This document shows, piece after piece, positions 53,851-62,235 of a DNA stretch of 64,000 nucleotides. The DNA is from Kitasatospora sp. NBC_00374 (GTDB taxonomy: Bacteria > Actinomycetota > Actinomycetes > Streptomycetales > Streptomycetaceae). The DNA lies in contig NZ_CP107964.1 in NCBI RefSeq assembly GCF_041434935.1, positions 8,849,001-8,913,000 on the forward strand, written 5' to 3'. The translations under genes were made by a program, and so were the position numbers. The notes below the pieces were generated by a model. That model was not told where the DNA came from, made no database searches, and saw nothing but the letters and a program-made list of their open reading frames with translations. Numbering within the stretch: the first letter of the stretch is position 1; every line of letters begins with the position of its first letter.

Positions 53851-54941
53851 GGGCCTGTTTGGAGTCGTGATCATTAGGCGGGACCGAGGCTGCGCATCCA
53901 GATGATGGATCCGCGCAGTTGTAGCCCCGCCATGTAGCTCTCGGGAGTCTTGTCGTATCGGGTGGCCAAGCCCCGCCAGGCCCGGATCTTGTTGATGCAA
54001 CGTTCCACTGTGTTGCGCTCCTTGTAATGCTCGGCGTCGTGGGAGACGGGTCGGCCGCCGGCGCTGCCGCGCTTCTTGCGGTTCGCGGCCTGGTCGACTT
54101 TCTCCGGTATCACCGCCTTGATCCCGCGTCTGCGCAGGTAGGCGCGGTTGGCCCGCGAAGAGTACGCCTTATCGGCGGCGACCGCGGCGGGCCGGGTGCG
54201 CGGACGGCCGAGCGGACCTCGCACCTTGACCTTCTCCAGCACCGCGACGAACCGCGGGCTGTCGGCGGCCTGCCCCGGCGTGAGAACGAAGGCCAGCGGG
54301 CGGCAGCGCCGGTCCGCCGCGAGGTGGACCTTGCTGGTGAGACCGCCGCGCGAGCGCCCGAGCTCCGCGGCTTTGAGCCGGGCCCGGCGGCGCCGCCGCA
54401 GCCGTCGACGCTCGGCGCGATCCGCCGCAAGCGACGCCGACTCGACGGTCACCGGGGCGGTTTGCCCGGTTTCCGCTGCCCCTTTTCCTCCGCTGCCGCC
54501 TCCTCCAGGGCCGCCAGCACCTCGGGGTCCGCCACCATCCCGGCCGCATCATGGTGCGCGCGGGCGACCGTGGAGTCCACGCTGACCAGCGACATGTCCG
54601 CCTGTCCACGGCTGGCGGCCTCGGCGATCATCGCCTCCATCAGCACGGCGAACACGCCGCCGTCACGCCACTGGGCGAAGCGGTCGTAGACCGTCTGCCA
54701 GGCCCCGAACTCCTGGGGCATCTCCCGCCACTGGCCGCCGCTGCGGAACTTCCAAATGACGCCCTCGAACTGTTCACGCAGATGCTTCGGATACGGGCCA
54801 TACCGGCCGACGGGCAGGAATGGCTCGACCAACTCCCACTCACTGTCGTTCAGTTCGCGTCGCGTCACGGAAGCTTTCTACCAGCCCCGCCCGGCCCGCG
54901 GTGGGCGAACCGGGCAATTGATCACGACTCCAAACAGGCCC
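53851..54941. mobile_element. Intact IS5-family element
   Basis: 1091 bp. Perfect 23-bp terminal inverted repeats begin gggcctgtttggagtcgtga. Flanked by TCTA at 53847-53850 and 54942-54945. It landed on the TAG stop of the neighbouring minus-strand gene without destroying it. Related to, but distinct in sequence from, the element at 39274. Confidence 0.88.
53874..54868 (-). CDS. IS5-family transposase, made by -1 frameshifting
   Basis: First frame 54868-54449: MTRRELNDSEWELVEPFLPV, N-domain and LVSVDSTVARAHHDAAGMVA. Second frame (-1), read to 53874: LGRSRGGLTSKVHLAADRRC, AVAADKAYSSRANRAYLRRR and VERCINKIRAWRGLATRYDK. The heptamer A-AAG-GGG lies at 54485-54479 in the right phase. All three catalytic acidic residues are present across the two frames. 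Confidence 0.85.
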
Positions 54942-54942
54942 T

Positions 54943-55284
54943 CTAGAAGGCACGAAGGTCGACGCCGATCCCCATGCCGTCGAGGTCGCTGTCTAGCCTC
55001 CAGTAAACGTCGGTCTCGTAGAAGCTCGCTGCATCGCCGTTCCCCTCAGCGGGGTCGATCTTGTACATCTCGGGGACGTCGTAGGCCATCGTGTACCCGG
55101 CCTCCATGTCGGTCCACTGGAGCCGGACCACCATGTCCGCTGTGCCGATGTCGTAGTTGTCGTTCCCGTGGTTCTTAGCGATGTACTCGAACGGGTACGT
55201 GAACGTGTAACTGTCGTCCTGCTTGATCGACCGCAGGTAGTCCTGCTCGTCCTCGAAGCCATAGTTGTTCGACTCACTCCACAT
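54943..55284 (-). CDS. Small acidic hypothetical protein
   Basis: 113 residues (MWSESNNYGFEDEQDYLRSI, then FTYPFEYIAKNHGNDNYDIG and DMVVRLQWTDMEAGYTMAYD), rich in Asp, Tyr and Trp, ending DLRAF. The base composition is lower GC than its neighbours. No ribosome-binding site precedes the ATG, and the sequence upstream is the relic of another IS5 element, so its own promoter may be lost. Stop TAG is part of the IS target duplication. Function unknown; it could be an orphan immunity-type protein. Confidence 0.5.
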   Translation of the reverse strand: MWSESNNYGFEDEQDYLRSIKQDDSYTFTYPFEYIAKNHGNDNYDIGTADMVVRLQWTDMEAGYTMAYDVPEMYKIDPAEGNGDAASFYETDVYWRLDSDLDGMGIGVDLRAF

Positions 55285-55308
55285 GGAAGGAGCATAATGC
55301 CCTGCAGC

Positions 55309-55610
55309 TCTGCCAGAGGCGACACTCTGGGCCAGTAGGCAAAGCGCTCGTAGGCTGTCTGCCCGGCCCCGAACTCCTCCCGCGGCATCTCCCGCCACTG
55401 GCTGCCGGTCCGGAACCGCCACCCCACGCCCTCGAACTGCTCACGTAGCCGCTGCGGGTACGGGCCGTACTGTCCGACCGGCAGAAACGGCTCGATCAAC
55501 TCCCACTCACTGTCGCCCAGCTGGCGTCGCGTCACACCGGCGGTTCCAGCAGCCAAGCACCAGTTCGATAGCCGAATCAGCCCACAAAGATTTCAACTCC
55601 AGACAGGCCC
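55309..55610 (-). pseudogene. IS5-family element remnant (5' transposase part and one end)
   Basis: Minus-strand start VTRRQLGDSEWELIEPFLPV at 55535, then REQFEGVGWRFRTGSQWREM and QTAYERFAYW before homology ends near 55330. The outer end at 55591-55610 (ctccagacaggccc) resembles the termini of the intact element at 53851. An IS630-type element is inserted immediately beyond it. Confidence 0.75.
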
Positions 55611-55700
55611 TAGTGCTCTGGCCGAGAAGGTTCACCGGGTTGGCGCTTGCGAGGCAGGTAGCGGTTGGATGTTGGCGACATCGAACCGGTGCGGGGAGGC

Positions 55701-56824
55701 GTGGTGGCGGAGCCGGTCAAGGTCAGGAGACTGACGGACCAAGAGGGCCAGCAGTTACAGAGGATCGTGCGTCGGGGCAGCACGAACACCGTGCGCTACC
55801 GGCGGGCGATGATGCTGTTGGCATCAGCCGGCGGCAACCGGGTGCCAGTGATCGCCCAGCTCGTGCAGGCGGACGAGGACACGGTGCGGGATGTGATCCA
55901 CCGGTTCAACGAGATCGGCCTGGCCGCTCTGGACCCTCGATGGGCGGGAGGCCGTCCCCGCCTGCTCAGTCCTGACGACGAAGACTTCGTCGTCCAGACG
56001 GCCACCACTCGCCCGGCCAAGCTAGGGCAGCCCTTCACCCGCTGGTCCATCCGCAAACTGCTCGCCTACCTGCGCCGGGTCCACGGCCGGGTGATCCGCA
56101 TAGGCCGCGAGGCCCTGCGCTGCCTGCTCGCCCGACGAGGCGTCACCTTCCAGCGCACCAAGACGTGGAAGGAGTCCACCGACCCCGAGCGGGACGCCAA
56201 GCTCGACCGGATCGAGCACGTCCTGGAGCACTTCCCGGACCGCACGTTCGCGTTCGACGAGTTCGGTCCGCTCGGCATCCGCCCCCCACCGCGGGCAGCG
56301 GCTGGGCCGAGCAGGGCCGGCCCGACCGCCTGCCCGCGACCTACCACCGTACCCACGGCGTCACCTACTTCCACGGCTGCTACTCCATCGGCGACGACAC
56401 CCTCTGGGGCGTCAACCGCCGCCGCAAGGGCACCGCGAACACCCTGGCAGCCCTCCGCTCGATCCGGGCCACGCGCCCCGACGGCGCCCCGGTCTACGTG
56501 ATCCTGGACAACCTCTCCGCCCACAACGGCAAGAAGATCCTGCGCTGGGCGAAGAACAACAACGTTCACCTCTGCTTCGCCCCGACCAACGCATCCTGGG
56601 CGAACCCGATCGAGGCGCACTTCGGACCGCTGCGGCAGTTCACCCTGGCGAACTCGAACCACCCGAACCACACGGTCCAGACCCGAGCCCTGCACGGCTA
56701 CCTGCGCTGGCGCAACACCAACGCCCGACACCCAGACGTCCTGGCTGCACAGCGCCGCGAACGCGCCCGCGTCCGCAGCGAGAAGGGCCTCCGTTGGGGC
56801 GGACGAGCCGTTCTTGCCGCGTGA
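55701..56824 (+). pseudogene. IS630-family transposase, frameshifted
   Basis: From a GTG at 55701: HTH region VRRLTDQEGQQLQRIVRRGS, VIAQLVQADEDTVRDVIHRF and the first catalytic Asp in FAFDEFGPLGIRP. In the run of six C at 56282-56287 the frame is lost. The next frame continues TAGSGWAEQGRPDRLPATYH, the second Asp in VYVILDNLSAHNGKK, and Glu in NPIEAHFGPLRQF, to the stop at 56824. With the run corrected, the transposase would be complete; a homopolymer sequencing error is possible. Confidence 0.8.
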
Positions 56825-56959
56825 TCAAGCACCTCGTTGAGCGATGCATTGGCGGAAGTGGTCACAGGTCGTTGCTGGAAAACCAGACCACGGGATGCGC
56901 CGGATCGGTCGTGCTGACCTGCAAAAACTTGACACTACGTCCGCTTTCGGGGTCGCTTC

Positions 56960-57535
56960 TTACACGACGTACGACAGCATCGGTTCCGCCCCTGGGCAGC
57001 AGATGGTGTCCTCATCAGCAATCACCTTGATGCAGCCTCCGCAGAGCCACACCGTTTCGGGCTCCACGGGCCCGGACGCGGACACCTCGTTGTCACGCAC
57101 CGTTAGCTGCCAAGTGTCCCAGTGCTCCTCGCCCTGCGCGTCGATCACACCGTTGAGTACGTGGTCGAAGGTGAAGCTCTCGAACCCCGGCTTGCCTTGG
57201 GCGTGGGCGCCCGGCTTGAGGAAGTGATCGATCAGGTATGCCATCCACTCGGGTGAGTCGTAGAACTTCTCGGTCCGATTCCATTCGATCGCTGCCCCGT
57301 CATCCGTCGGCTCCCACTGGCACCACAGGCCGGGCTGGCCCTCCGGGGGCTTGCTGTACTCGCGGATGTCGGCGTCGCGGCCCTGTCCCGCGTGGCCGGT
57401 GCCGTCGACGAAGTAGGGGCCGTTGTCACGGTTCATTCGCCGGGTGCCGGCGAACTTCCGCAGGTAGGCGTTCTCCTGCTCGTTGAGCGGCGGCTCGACG
57501 GCGATCTGACCAGTGAATGTCGTGGTGTAGCCCAT
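56960..57535 (-). CDS. Hypothetical passenger protein
   Basis: 191 residues from the ATG at 57535 (MGYTTTFTGQIAVEPPLNEQ); 57565 is an alternative start. Conserved-looking blocks: ENAYLRKFAGTRRMNRDNGP, QPGLWCQWEPTDDGAAIEWN, MAYLIDHFLKPGAHAQGKPG, and a C-terminal CGGCIKVIADEDTICC that may bind zinc. It resembles a widespread streptomycete family of unknown function seen near mobile DNA. It lies inside the IS630-type termini, opposite the transposase. Confidence 0.7.
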   Translation of the reverse strand: MGYTTTFTGQIAVEPPLNEQENAYLRKFAGTRRMNRDNGPYFVDGTGHAGQGRDADIREYSKPPEGQPGLWCQWEPTDDGAAIEWNRTEKFYDSPEWMAYLIDHFLKPGAHAQGKPGFESFTFDHVLNGVIDAQGEEHWDTWQLTVRDNEVSASGPVEPETVWLCGGCIKVIADEDTICCPGAEPMLSYVV

Positions 57536-57747
57536 GCCGGGCATGGTAGCCACGCCATCCGACACCGCCCGATGCCGGTATGGACTACTCCGACCTCACC
57601 AGGTCCGCGACCAGGTCGGCATGCGTCGACGCGAACCCGGTGAACCTTCTCGGTCACAGCACTAGCGATCACGATCCTGAACAGCCGGAGCACCTCACGC
57701 TCACCCCATACCAGCCCCGTGGCCAGCAACTTCAGGTTGGAAACCGC

Positions 57748-58368
57748 TCAATCGATGCCCAGACCGCGGAGCACCACCTCCGCACCGGCGAGGAACTCGT
57801 GTCCGGGGTCGGGCTGCTGCCCGGTGAGCGCGGCTGCCAGCAGGGGGAAGGCGTCGGGGGCCGGCAGTGCCGTGCGACTGGCCATGTCGGTGTGCGGGCC
57901 GCTCCGGTGCTCGGTCTCCAGGGCACCGATCACGTAGGACGTCAGGGTCCGAAGCGCACTCCGGCTCCCGGCGCCGTCGAACCCCGCCCGCCGGAGGGCT
58001 TCCAGGACGTGCTCCGCCCAGCGGAGGGCCGGCAGGCAGCCCGCGTGGTGGCGGACGGCCAGCGGGAGGACACCGGGATGGGCGCCCACCGCCTCGCGCA
58101 TCAGCCCCATGAGCGCCAGCAGCCGCTCGCGCGGCGGGGTCGCCTCCGGGGCCGCCCGGGCGCGGTCCAGGACGGTCCCGAGGGCGAGTTCCACCACGAG
58201 GCACTCGAGTTCCTCGCGGTCCTCCACGTAGCGGTAGAGCGCCATGGTCCGGCGGTCGAGCTCGTCGGCGACGGTGCGCATGGACAGGGCCGCCAGGCCG
58301 TCACGGTCGATCACCGTGATCGCGGCGGCGGCGATCGCCTGTGTTGTCAGGGAGCGTGGTCGTGGCAC
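57748..58368 (-). CDS. TetR-family regulator
   Basis: 206 residues. HTH: IAAAAITVIDRDGLAALSMR, TVADELDRRTMALYRYVEDR. The C-terminal domain (VGAHPGVLPLAVRHHAGCLP, SYVIGALETEHRSGPH) resembles the TetR_C-type ligand domain. It is divergent from the peroxiredoxin-like gene with 63 bp between starts, which contain the inverted repeat at 58388-58409. Likely autoregulated repressor of that gene. Confidence 0.9.
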   Translation of the reverse strand: MPRPRSLTTQAIAAAAITVIDRDGLAALSMRTVADELDRRTMALYRYVEDREELECLVVELALGTVLDRARAAPEATPPRERLLALMGLMREAVGAHPGVLPLAVRHHAGCLPALRWAEHVLEALRRAGFDGAGSRSALRTLTSYVIGALETEHRSGPHTDMASRTALPAPDAFPLLAAALTGQQPDPGHEFLAGAEVVLRGLGID

Positions 58369-58387
58369 GACTTGACAGCGTACGGCA

Positions 58388-58409
58388 TACGCCTACAGTT
58401 TTAGGCGTA
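58388..58409. promoter_or_regulatory. Operator-like inverted repeat for the TetR/peroxiredoxin pair
   Basis: tacgcct (58388-58394) and aggcgta (58403-58409) are perfect complements with an 8-nt spacer. Partial direct repeats of cgtacgg flank the site. It sits in the short divergent promoter region, the normal place for a TetR operator. Confidence 0.7.
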
Positions 58410-58431
58410 CGGTCTAAACCTAAGGAGTCCC

Positions 58432-59025
58432 GTGCCTCGCCTTCAGATCGGCATCACCGCCCCGGACCTCACCCTGACCGACGTGACCGGCGCGTCCGTA
58501 CCGCTTCCGTACCCCGACGGGCTCGTCCACCTGCAGTTCCGCCGGTTCGCCGGCTGCCCCGTCTGCAACCTCCACCTCCGCAGGTTCGCCGTGCGACACG
58601 GGGAGCTGCGCGCCGCCAGGGTGCTGGAGGTGGCCGTCTTCCACTCCCCCGCCTCCGAGCTGGCGCCGTACGTCGACGGCCTGCCGTTCCCGCTCGTCGC
58701 CGACCCCGGACAGGCCATCTACCGCGCCTACGGCGTCGAACGCGGCGCCCGCGCCCTCCTGGACCCGCGGGTCTGGCCCACGATCGTCCGGGCAGCGGCC
58801 CGAAGCCTCGTCGCCGTCCTCCGCGGCCGCGAACGACTCCCGGCGGCCCGCCCCCTCGGCGGACGCTACGGCCTCCCCGCCGACTTCCTGGTCTCGGCCG
58901 ACGGCCGGGTCCTAGCCGCGCACTACGGCGCCCACGCCGCGGACCACTGGTCCGTGGAGCAGGTCCTCGCGCTCGCCGCAGGACACCGTACGGCGCCGGT
59001 CGGCGAGCCGGCGATCGACGGCTGA
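58432..59025 (+). CDS. Peroxiredoxin-like protein (AhpC/TSA family)
   Basis: 197 residues from a GTG at 58432 with AAGGAG upstream. Thioredoxin-fold start GITAPDLTLTDVTGASVPLP, then FRRFAGCPVCNLHLRRFAVR with a CPVC pair in the active-site position. Later VAVFHSPASELAPYVDGLPF, PLVADPGQAIYRAYGVERGA and YGLPADFLVSADGRVLAAHYG complete the fold. The CxxC arrangement suggests thiol-disulphide or peroxide chemistry using a low-molecular-weight thiol; the true substrate is unknown. Controlled by the divergent TetR gene. Confidence 0.88.
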   Translation: MPRLQIGITAPDLTLTDVTGASVPLPYPDGLVHLQFRRFAGCPVCNLHLRRFAVRHGELRAARVLEVAVFHSPASELAPYVDGLPFPLVADPGQAIYRAYGVERGARALLDPRVWPTIVRAAARSLVAVLRGRERLPAARPLGGRYGLPADFLVSADGRVLAAHYGAHAADHWSVEQVLALAAGHRTAPVGEPAIDG

Positions 59026-59181
59026 TCCTGCCGCCGGAGTGCCGACAGCGATCGGCCCGGCAGAGCGATTCCGACGAAGCGGCCACGCGGCAGACGATCA
59101 CCTGCTACCGATCACGCCGCCGACCAGCCCGAGCGCCCCACCATCACCCCACACCAGGCCCCGTGACCTGCAATTTCGAGG

Positions 59182-59677
59182 ATGAAAACCACTCATTGCG
59201 ACGGCGGGTTCTACACGATCACCGCGGACGTGTCGCTCGCGCGTCATCCGTTGCAGCATCTCGTTCCAGCTTGAGGGGGTCCCCCTCGATCCGACGCCCC
59301 TGCAGCACCTGTACGCGCGGTTCGAGGTACCCCGACGCGGTTACCTTCGGCCGCTCACCGAGAAGTCCATCGGGCCGAGACTCGCTCAGTGGCCGGGCAC
59401 TGTCCTGGATGTCGTGGGGTTGATCACCACGGACGGGTGGAGCCCGTCGGGGCGCGGCTGGGTCGTCGGTGTTGTCGCGAAGAACCCGTTCCCTATCGAA
59501 GAGCCAGGACCGCCAGAAGACTGGCCGCTGCACCCCAGGGAAGACGGACTGTTGGTCGGCGCCCTTCGGCATCACCATCCGATGGGGGAGCCACCAAAGG
59601 AGTACCGCTTGCAGGGGTGGGAATCTGCCCGGACCTCGGACGTCACGGTGATGAGGGCTTTCGTCGGCCACGAATGA
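59182..59677 (+). pseudogene. Frameshifted hypothetical gene
   Basis: ATG at 59182 opens MKTTHCDGGFYTITADVSLA and stops at PLQHLVPA. A second frame with no start of its own carries VPLDPTPLQHLYARFEVPRR, GYLRPLTEKSIGPRLAQWPG, LDVVGLITTDGWSPSGRGWV and the rest to 59677. Its composition (PxxHxxMGEPPKEYRLQGWE) is coherent and looks like one protein with the first part. A shift between 59240 and 59275 would unite them. Function not recognised. Confidence 0.55.
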
Positions 59678-60093
59678 CCGGCAAGTGACACGAGGCCGGC
59701 CCCGCCCACGAGACGGTGGACCGGGCCAGCCTCCCTAGGAGATCAGTTGCTCCGGACCATGCCGTTGGTCGAGCTCGGCGCGTCCGGCGCTGTGTGACGG
59801 CGGGTCGGCTGTGGCTGGGACACTGACGGTATGTCTGTTGAGCGTCGCCCGCTGTGGCGGCCTTCTCCGAGTCCCCTGCCGATGCTCCGCTGCCCGCCGC
59901 GAGGGATCGGCTGCTGCCCGTGGAGCGCGCCCCGTTCCGGGAGCCGACGGCCCCCGCCGAGGAGGACGAGGCGCAGCGGTGCCAGGCGGGGCCCGTGGGG
60001 CGTCGGCGGCTCGGCCCCGGGGGTTCCTCCGGGACCGGTACGCCGTAGCCGGGCGCACCAACGTGACACCCACCGTGGCCGGGCGGGGCGGGC
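59678..60093. other. Intergenic region, no supported gene
   Basis: Open frames occur on both strands but none with a start, ribosome-binding site and plausible composition. Confidence 0.45.
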
Positions 60094-60687
60094 TCACCGA
60101 CGTCGTTGATGGGGGCGCCTGGCGAGGTGGGTGCGGGTAGCGGCCTGCGGGATGGTGTGGCACAGCAGCCCGGGCTGCGCCTGGCAGTGCGGGCAGCGGC
60201 GGGTGATCGCGTCGAGGTACTCGTCCCGCTCGTCCGAGTCGAGGTTCCACAGGCGGGCGGCATGGGCGACGCCGGCAAGCCGTCTTGCCGTCGGCAGGCG
60301 GTGGCAGGCCCGGCCCGCGGGCGCGTCGCACAGCCAGCACGCGCGGTCGCAGACCGGGCAGCCGTCCTCGGTCCGCAGTGCGGCGCAGCACATGATCTCG
60401 GGGCCGCCGGGTCCCAGGGTGGCGATGTGGAGCTCGGTTGGCCCGGGCCGCCTGAAGTCGTCGTCCCACAGCGGCTCGTCACTGTCGTAGTAGCCGTCCC
60501 ACGGCGCGCGGGGGGCCGGTGCGGGAGTCGGTCGCGGTGCGATGGCTCGCGGGCCCGGGGGGCCGATCCGGGCTGCGCCGTGTCGTACCGGGTGGACCTC
60601 GCTGCGGTTGCCGCACATGACCCCCGGCCGGGCCTTGCACTGCGGGCACGGCACTGCCAGGGGCGCCTTGTGGCCGCTCGTCTCCAT
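60094..60687 (-). CDS. Zinc-finger domain protein
   Basis: 197 residues, start ATG at 60687 with GGAGGGG nine bases upstream. Three Cys/His clusters: CPQCKARPGVMCGNRSEVHPVRH near the N-terminus, CCAALRTEDGCPVCDRACWLCDAPAGRACH in the middle, and RCPHCQAQPGLLCHTIPQAATRTH at the C-terminus. The first and last have the C-P-x-C-x-A-x-P-G-x-x-C...H pattern of a small zinc finger common in actinobacterial phage and plasmid proteins. Probably nucleic-acid binding. Divergent from the zinc-ribbon gene at 60837; the shared 149-bp region carries the palindromic motif described there. Confidence 0.75.
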   Translation of the reverse strand: METSGHKAPLAVPCPQCKARPGVMCGNRSEVHPVRHGAARIGPPGPRAIAPRPTPAPAPRAPWDGYYDSDEPLWDDDFRRPGPTELHIATLGPGGPEIMCCAALRTEDGCPVCDRACWLCDAPAGRACHRLPTARRLAGVAHAARLWNLDSDERDEYLDAITRRCPHCQAQPGLLCHTIPQAATRTHLARRPHQRRR

Positions 60688-60798
60688 CCCCGACTTCCCC
60701 TCCGGCTACCTCACGTGACGGTATGACCACGGATTCAACCACCGGGAGCGCCGCCCGCGCTGCCCGCTGCTGCAATCCGCGCTGCCGCTGCGCAGTGG

Positions 60799-60836
60799 TT
60801 TACGAAGCGCGCTTCGAAAGTGGCTAAGATCCACTC
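60799..60836 (+). promoter_or_regulatory. Promoter with palindromic operator for the zinc-ribbon gene
   Basis: Contains the perfect 14-bp palindrome cgaagcgcgcttcg (60803-60816) inside tttacgaagcg-cgcttcgaaa. Next comes taagat (60825-60830), a good -10 box placed seven bases before the GTG at 60837, which predicts a leaderless transcript. The palindrome would cover the -35 region and spacer. The same motif recurs inside the gene. Confidence 0.7.
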
Positions 60837-62174
60837 GTGACTTCCGAAGCGCCGCTACGAAAAGACGACCCCTCAGAATCCCCCGCCCCGGAGCCGGTAG
60901 GCGCCGCCTGCGGGCACTGCGGCGCCCTGCTGCCTCCCGCGCCGAGGGGCCGGCCGCGGGCGTACTGCGATCTGTCGTGCAAGTCCAAGGCCGCCCGCCA
61001 TCGCATCGCCCAGCGCCCCAAGCCGGCCGCCCCGTCGCCCACCGCCGCCGCAGCGCCGCCGGCGCCGCCCGGTCTGGATCTGCTGGCCGCCGCCACCGAC
61101 GGCCAGGCGCCCGGCCCGCGCGGCCGCGTCCTGGAACTCGCCGAATCCCTCGCCGGCATCGCCTACCACTTCGTGCGCACCCTCGACGACGGCGACCAGG
61201 CCCGCGCCCTCGCCACGCTGCGCCGCACCGTTCCGCTGTTCACCGCCGAGCTCCTGGAGCAGGCGCAGGCTGCGTACGACGACGCCCAGGCCGCCGCCGC
61301 GCCGACCCCCGGCGGTGGCTCGGCGGACCGCGAGGACTCCGTCTTTACGAAGCGTCGCTTCGAAACCCCCGGCCCGGGAAGCGGGACAACCGCTGTTGTC
61401 CCAGCCCCTGCCGACGGGCCAACGCCGCCGTCCGCGCAGGCGCCCGACCCGGCCGCCGCCAGCCCGGCCCGAAGCATTGACGGCCCGTCCTTTTCGAATC
61501 GCCGCTTCGAAAACCCGGCCCCCGAGACGCGGCCGGACACGGTTGTCCCCGCCCCCGCGAACGGGACAACCAATGAGCCTTCGGCCGCTCCCGGCCCGGC
61601 TGCGCCGGACGCTGCCGAGCGCCTTGATAGTCCGCCCGTTTCGAATCGGCGCTTCGGAAGTCGGCCGTCGGCGGCAGAGCTGGAGGAGGCGCGGCGGGTG
61701 CTGGACAGTCCGCAGGTACGCTCCCGCGTCTCGCCGCATCTGCGGGACCGCACCGCCCCGGCCGCCGCTCCCGTCCCCGCGGCTGGCCGGCGGCCCGCCC
61801 CCGCCCCCGCACCCGCGCCTGCTTCTGCTGCGCCCGGCGGTGGTGTGCGGCCGTCGCAGGCCGCCAGCCGGGTGCTGACCGCACCCCCGTCCCCGTACGC
61901 GCGCGGCTTCGGGGACTGCGACGTCCTTCTGGCACTGCCACAGCTCGGCCCTGGGTGGGAGCTCGCCGGCTGGAAGAACAACCGGCTCGCCTACTACGTG
62001 GTGGAGAACGGCGAGATCGTCGGCTGGGTCGAGATCGGCATCGGCGCCGTCCCACGCTGGGCCGCCATCACCGACGGACTCTTCCTCACCGACACCACCA
62101 CCGGCGAGCCCCTGTTCCACACCAGCCCGGAGCTCGCGGCCCGCACCGTCCGCCAGGCCCGCCTCACACCCTGA
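60837..62174 (+). CDS. Zinc-ribbon protein with repeated RRF(E) modules
   Basis: 445 residues from a GTG at 60837; no ribosome-binding site, but a -10 box immediately upstream suggests leaderless expression. N-terminal zinc ribbon CGHCGALLPPAPRGRPRAYC with DLSCKSKAARHR (CxxC...CxxxC). A helical segment follows (VLELAESLAGIAYHFVRTLD, AELLEQAQAAYDDAQAAAA). Three ~50-residue modules come next, each starting near FTKRRFE, FSNRRFE or VSNRRFG and then TAVVPAPADG or DTVVPAPANG. The C-terminal domain (DCDVLLALPQLGPGWELAGW, NRLAYYVVENGEIVGWVEIG) is a compact beta-rich fold. The CXXC-x18-CXXXC ribbon suggests DNA binding. The module starts coincide with copies of the upstream palindrome. No family name. 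Confidence 0.75.
   Translation: MTSEAPLRKDDPSESPAPEPVGAACGHCGALLPPAPRGRPRAYCDLSCKSKAARHRIAQRPKPAAPSPTAAAAPPAPPGLDLLAAATDGQAPGPRGRVLELAESLAGIAYHFVRTLDDGDQARALATLRRTVPLFTAELLEQAQAAYDDAQAAAAPTPGGGSADREDSVFTKRRFETPGPGSGTTAVVPAPADGPTPPSAQAPDPAAASPARSIDGPSFSNRRFENPAPETRPDTVVPAPANGTTNEPSAAPGPAAPDAAERLDSPPVSNRRFGSRPSAAELEEARRVLDSPQVRSRVSPHLRDRTAPAAAPVPAAGRRPAPAPAPAPASAAPGGGVRPSQAASRVLTAPPSPYARGFGDCDVLLALPQLGPGWELAGWKNNRLAYYVVENGEIVGWVEIGIGAVPRWAAITDGLFLTDTTTGEPLFHTSPELAARTVRQARLTP
61344..61659 (+). repeat. In-gene copies of the palindromic motif and paired GGGACAAC sites
   Basis: Copies at 61344-61365 (tttacgaagcgtcgcttcgaaa), 61491-61513 (TTTTCGAA arms around a 7-nt centre) and 61639-61659 (degenerate). 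After the first two copies there is an inverted pair of gggacaac and gttgtccc: 61383-61390 with 61395-61402, and 61541-61549 with 61563-61571. A fifth, imperfect copy lies at 60842-60863, just after the start codon. The coding frame runs through all of them. Confidence 0.75.
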
Positions 62175-62193
62175 ACCCGCCACGACGTCAAAG

Positions 62194-62235
62194 GCGGTGC
62201 GCGCCGCAGGCAATGAAGGACGGCGCGCACCGCCC
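62194..62235 (+). terminator. 14-bp hairpin after the zinc-ribbon gene
   Basis: Arms 62194-62207 and 62222-62235 are perfect complements with a 14-nt loop, 20 bp after the stop. Confidence 0.75.

Larger units (their letters stand above)
55611..57664. mobile_element. IS630-type termini enclosing transposase and a passenger gene
   Basis: Terminal inverted repeats at 55613-55638 and 57637-57662 match at 24 of 26 positions, each next to a TA (55611-55612 and 57663-57664), the IS630/Tc1 target signature. Inside are the frameshifted transposase and, beyond it, a minus-strand gene (56960-57535). In the relic at 36420 the right end lies ~35 bp after the transposase stop, whereas here the matching end is ~840 bp further on. 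A decayed ggtcacag near 56864 may be the original end. Confidence 0.8.
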
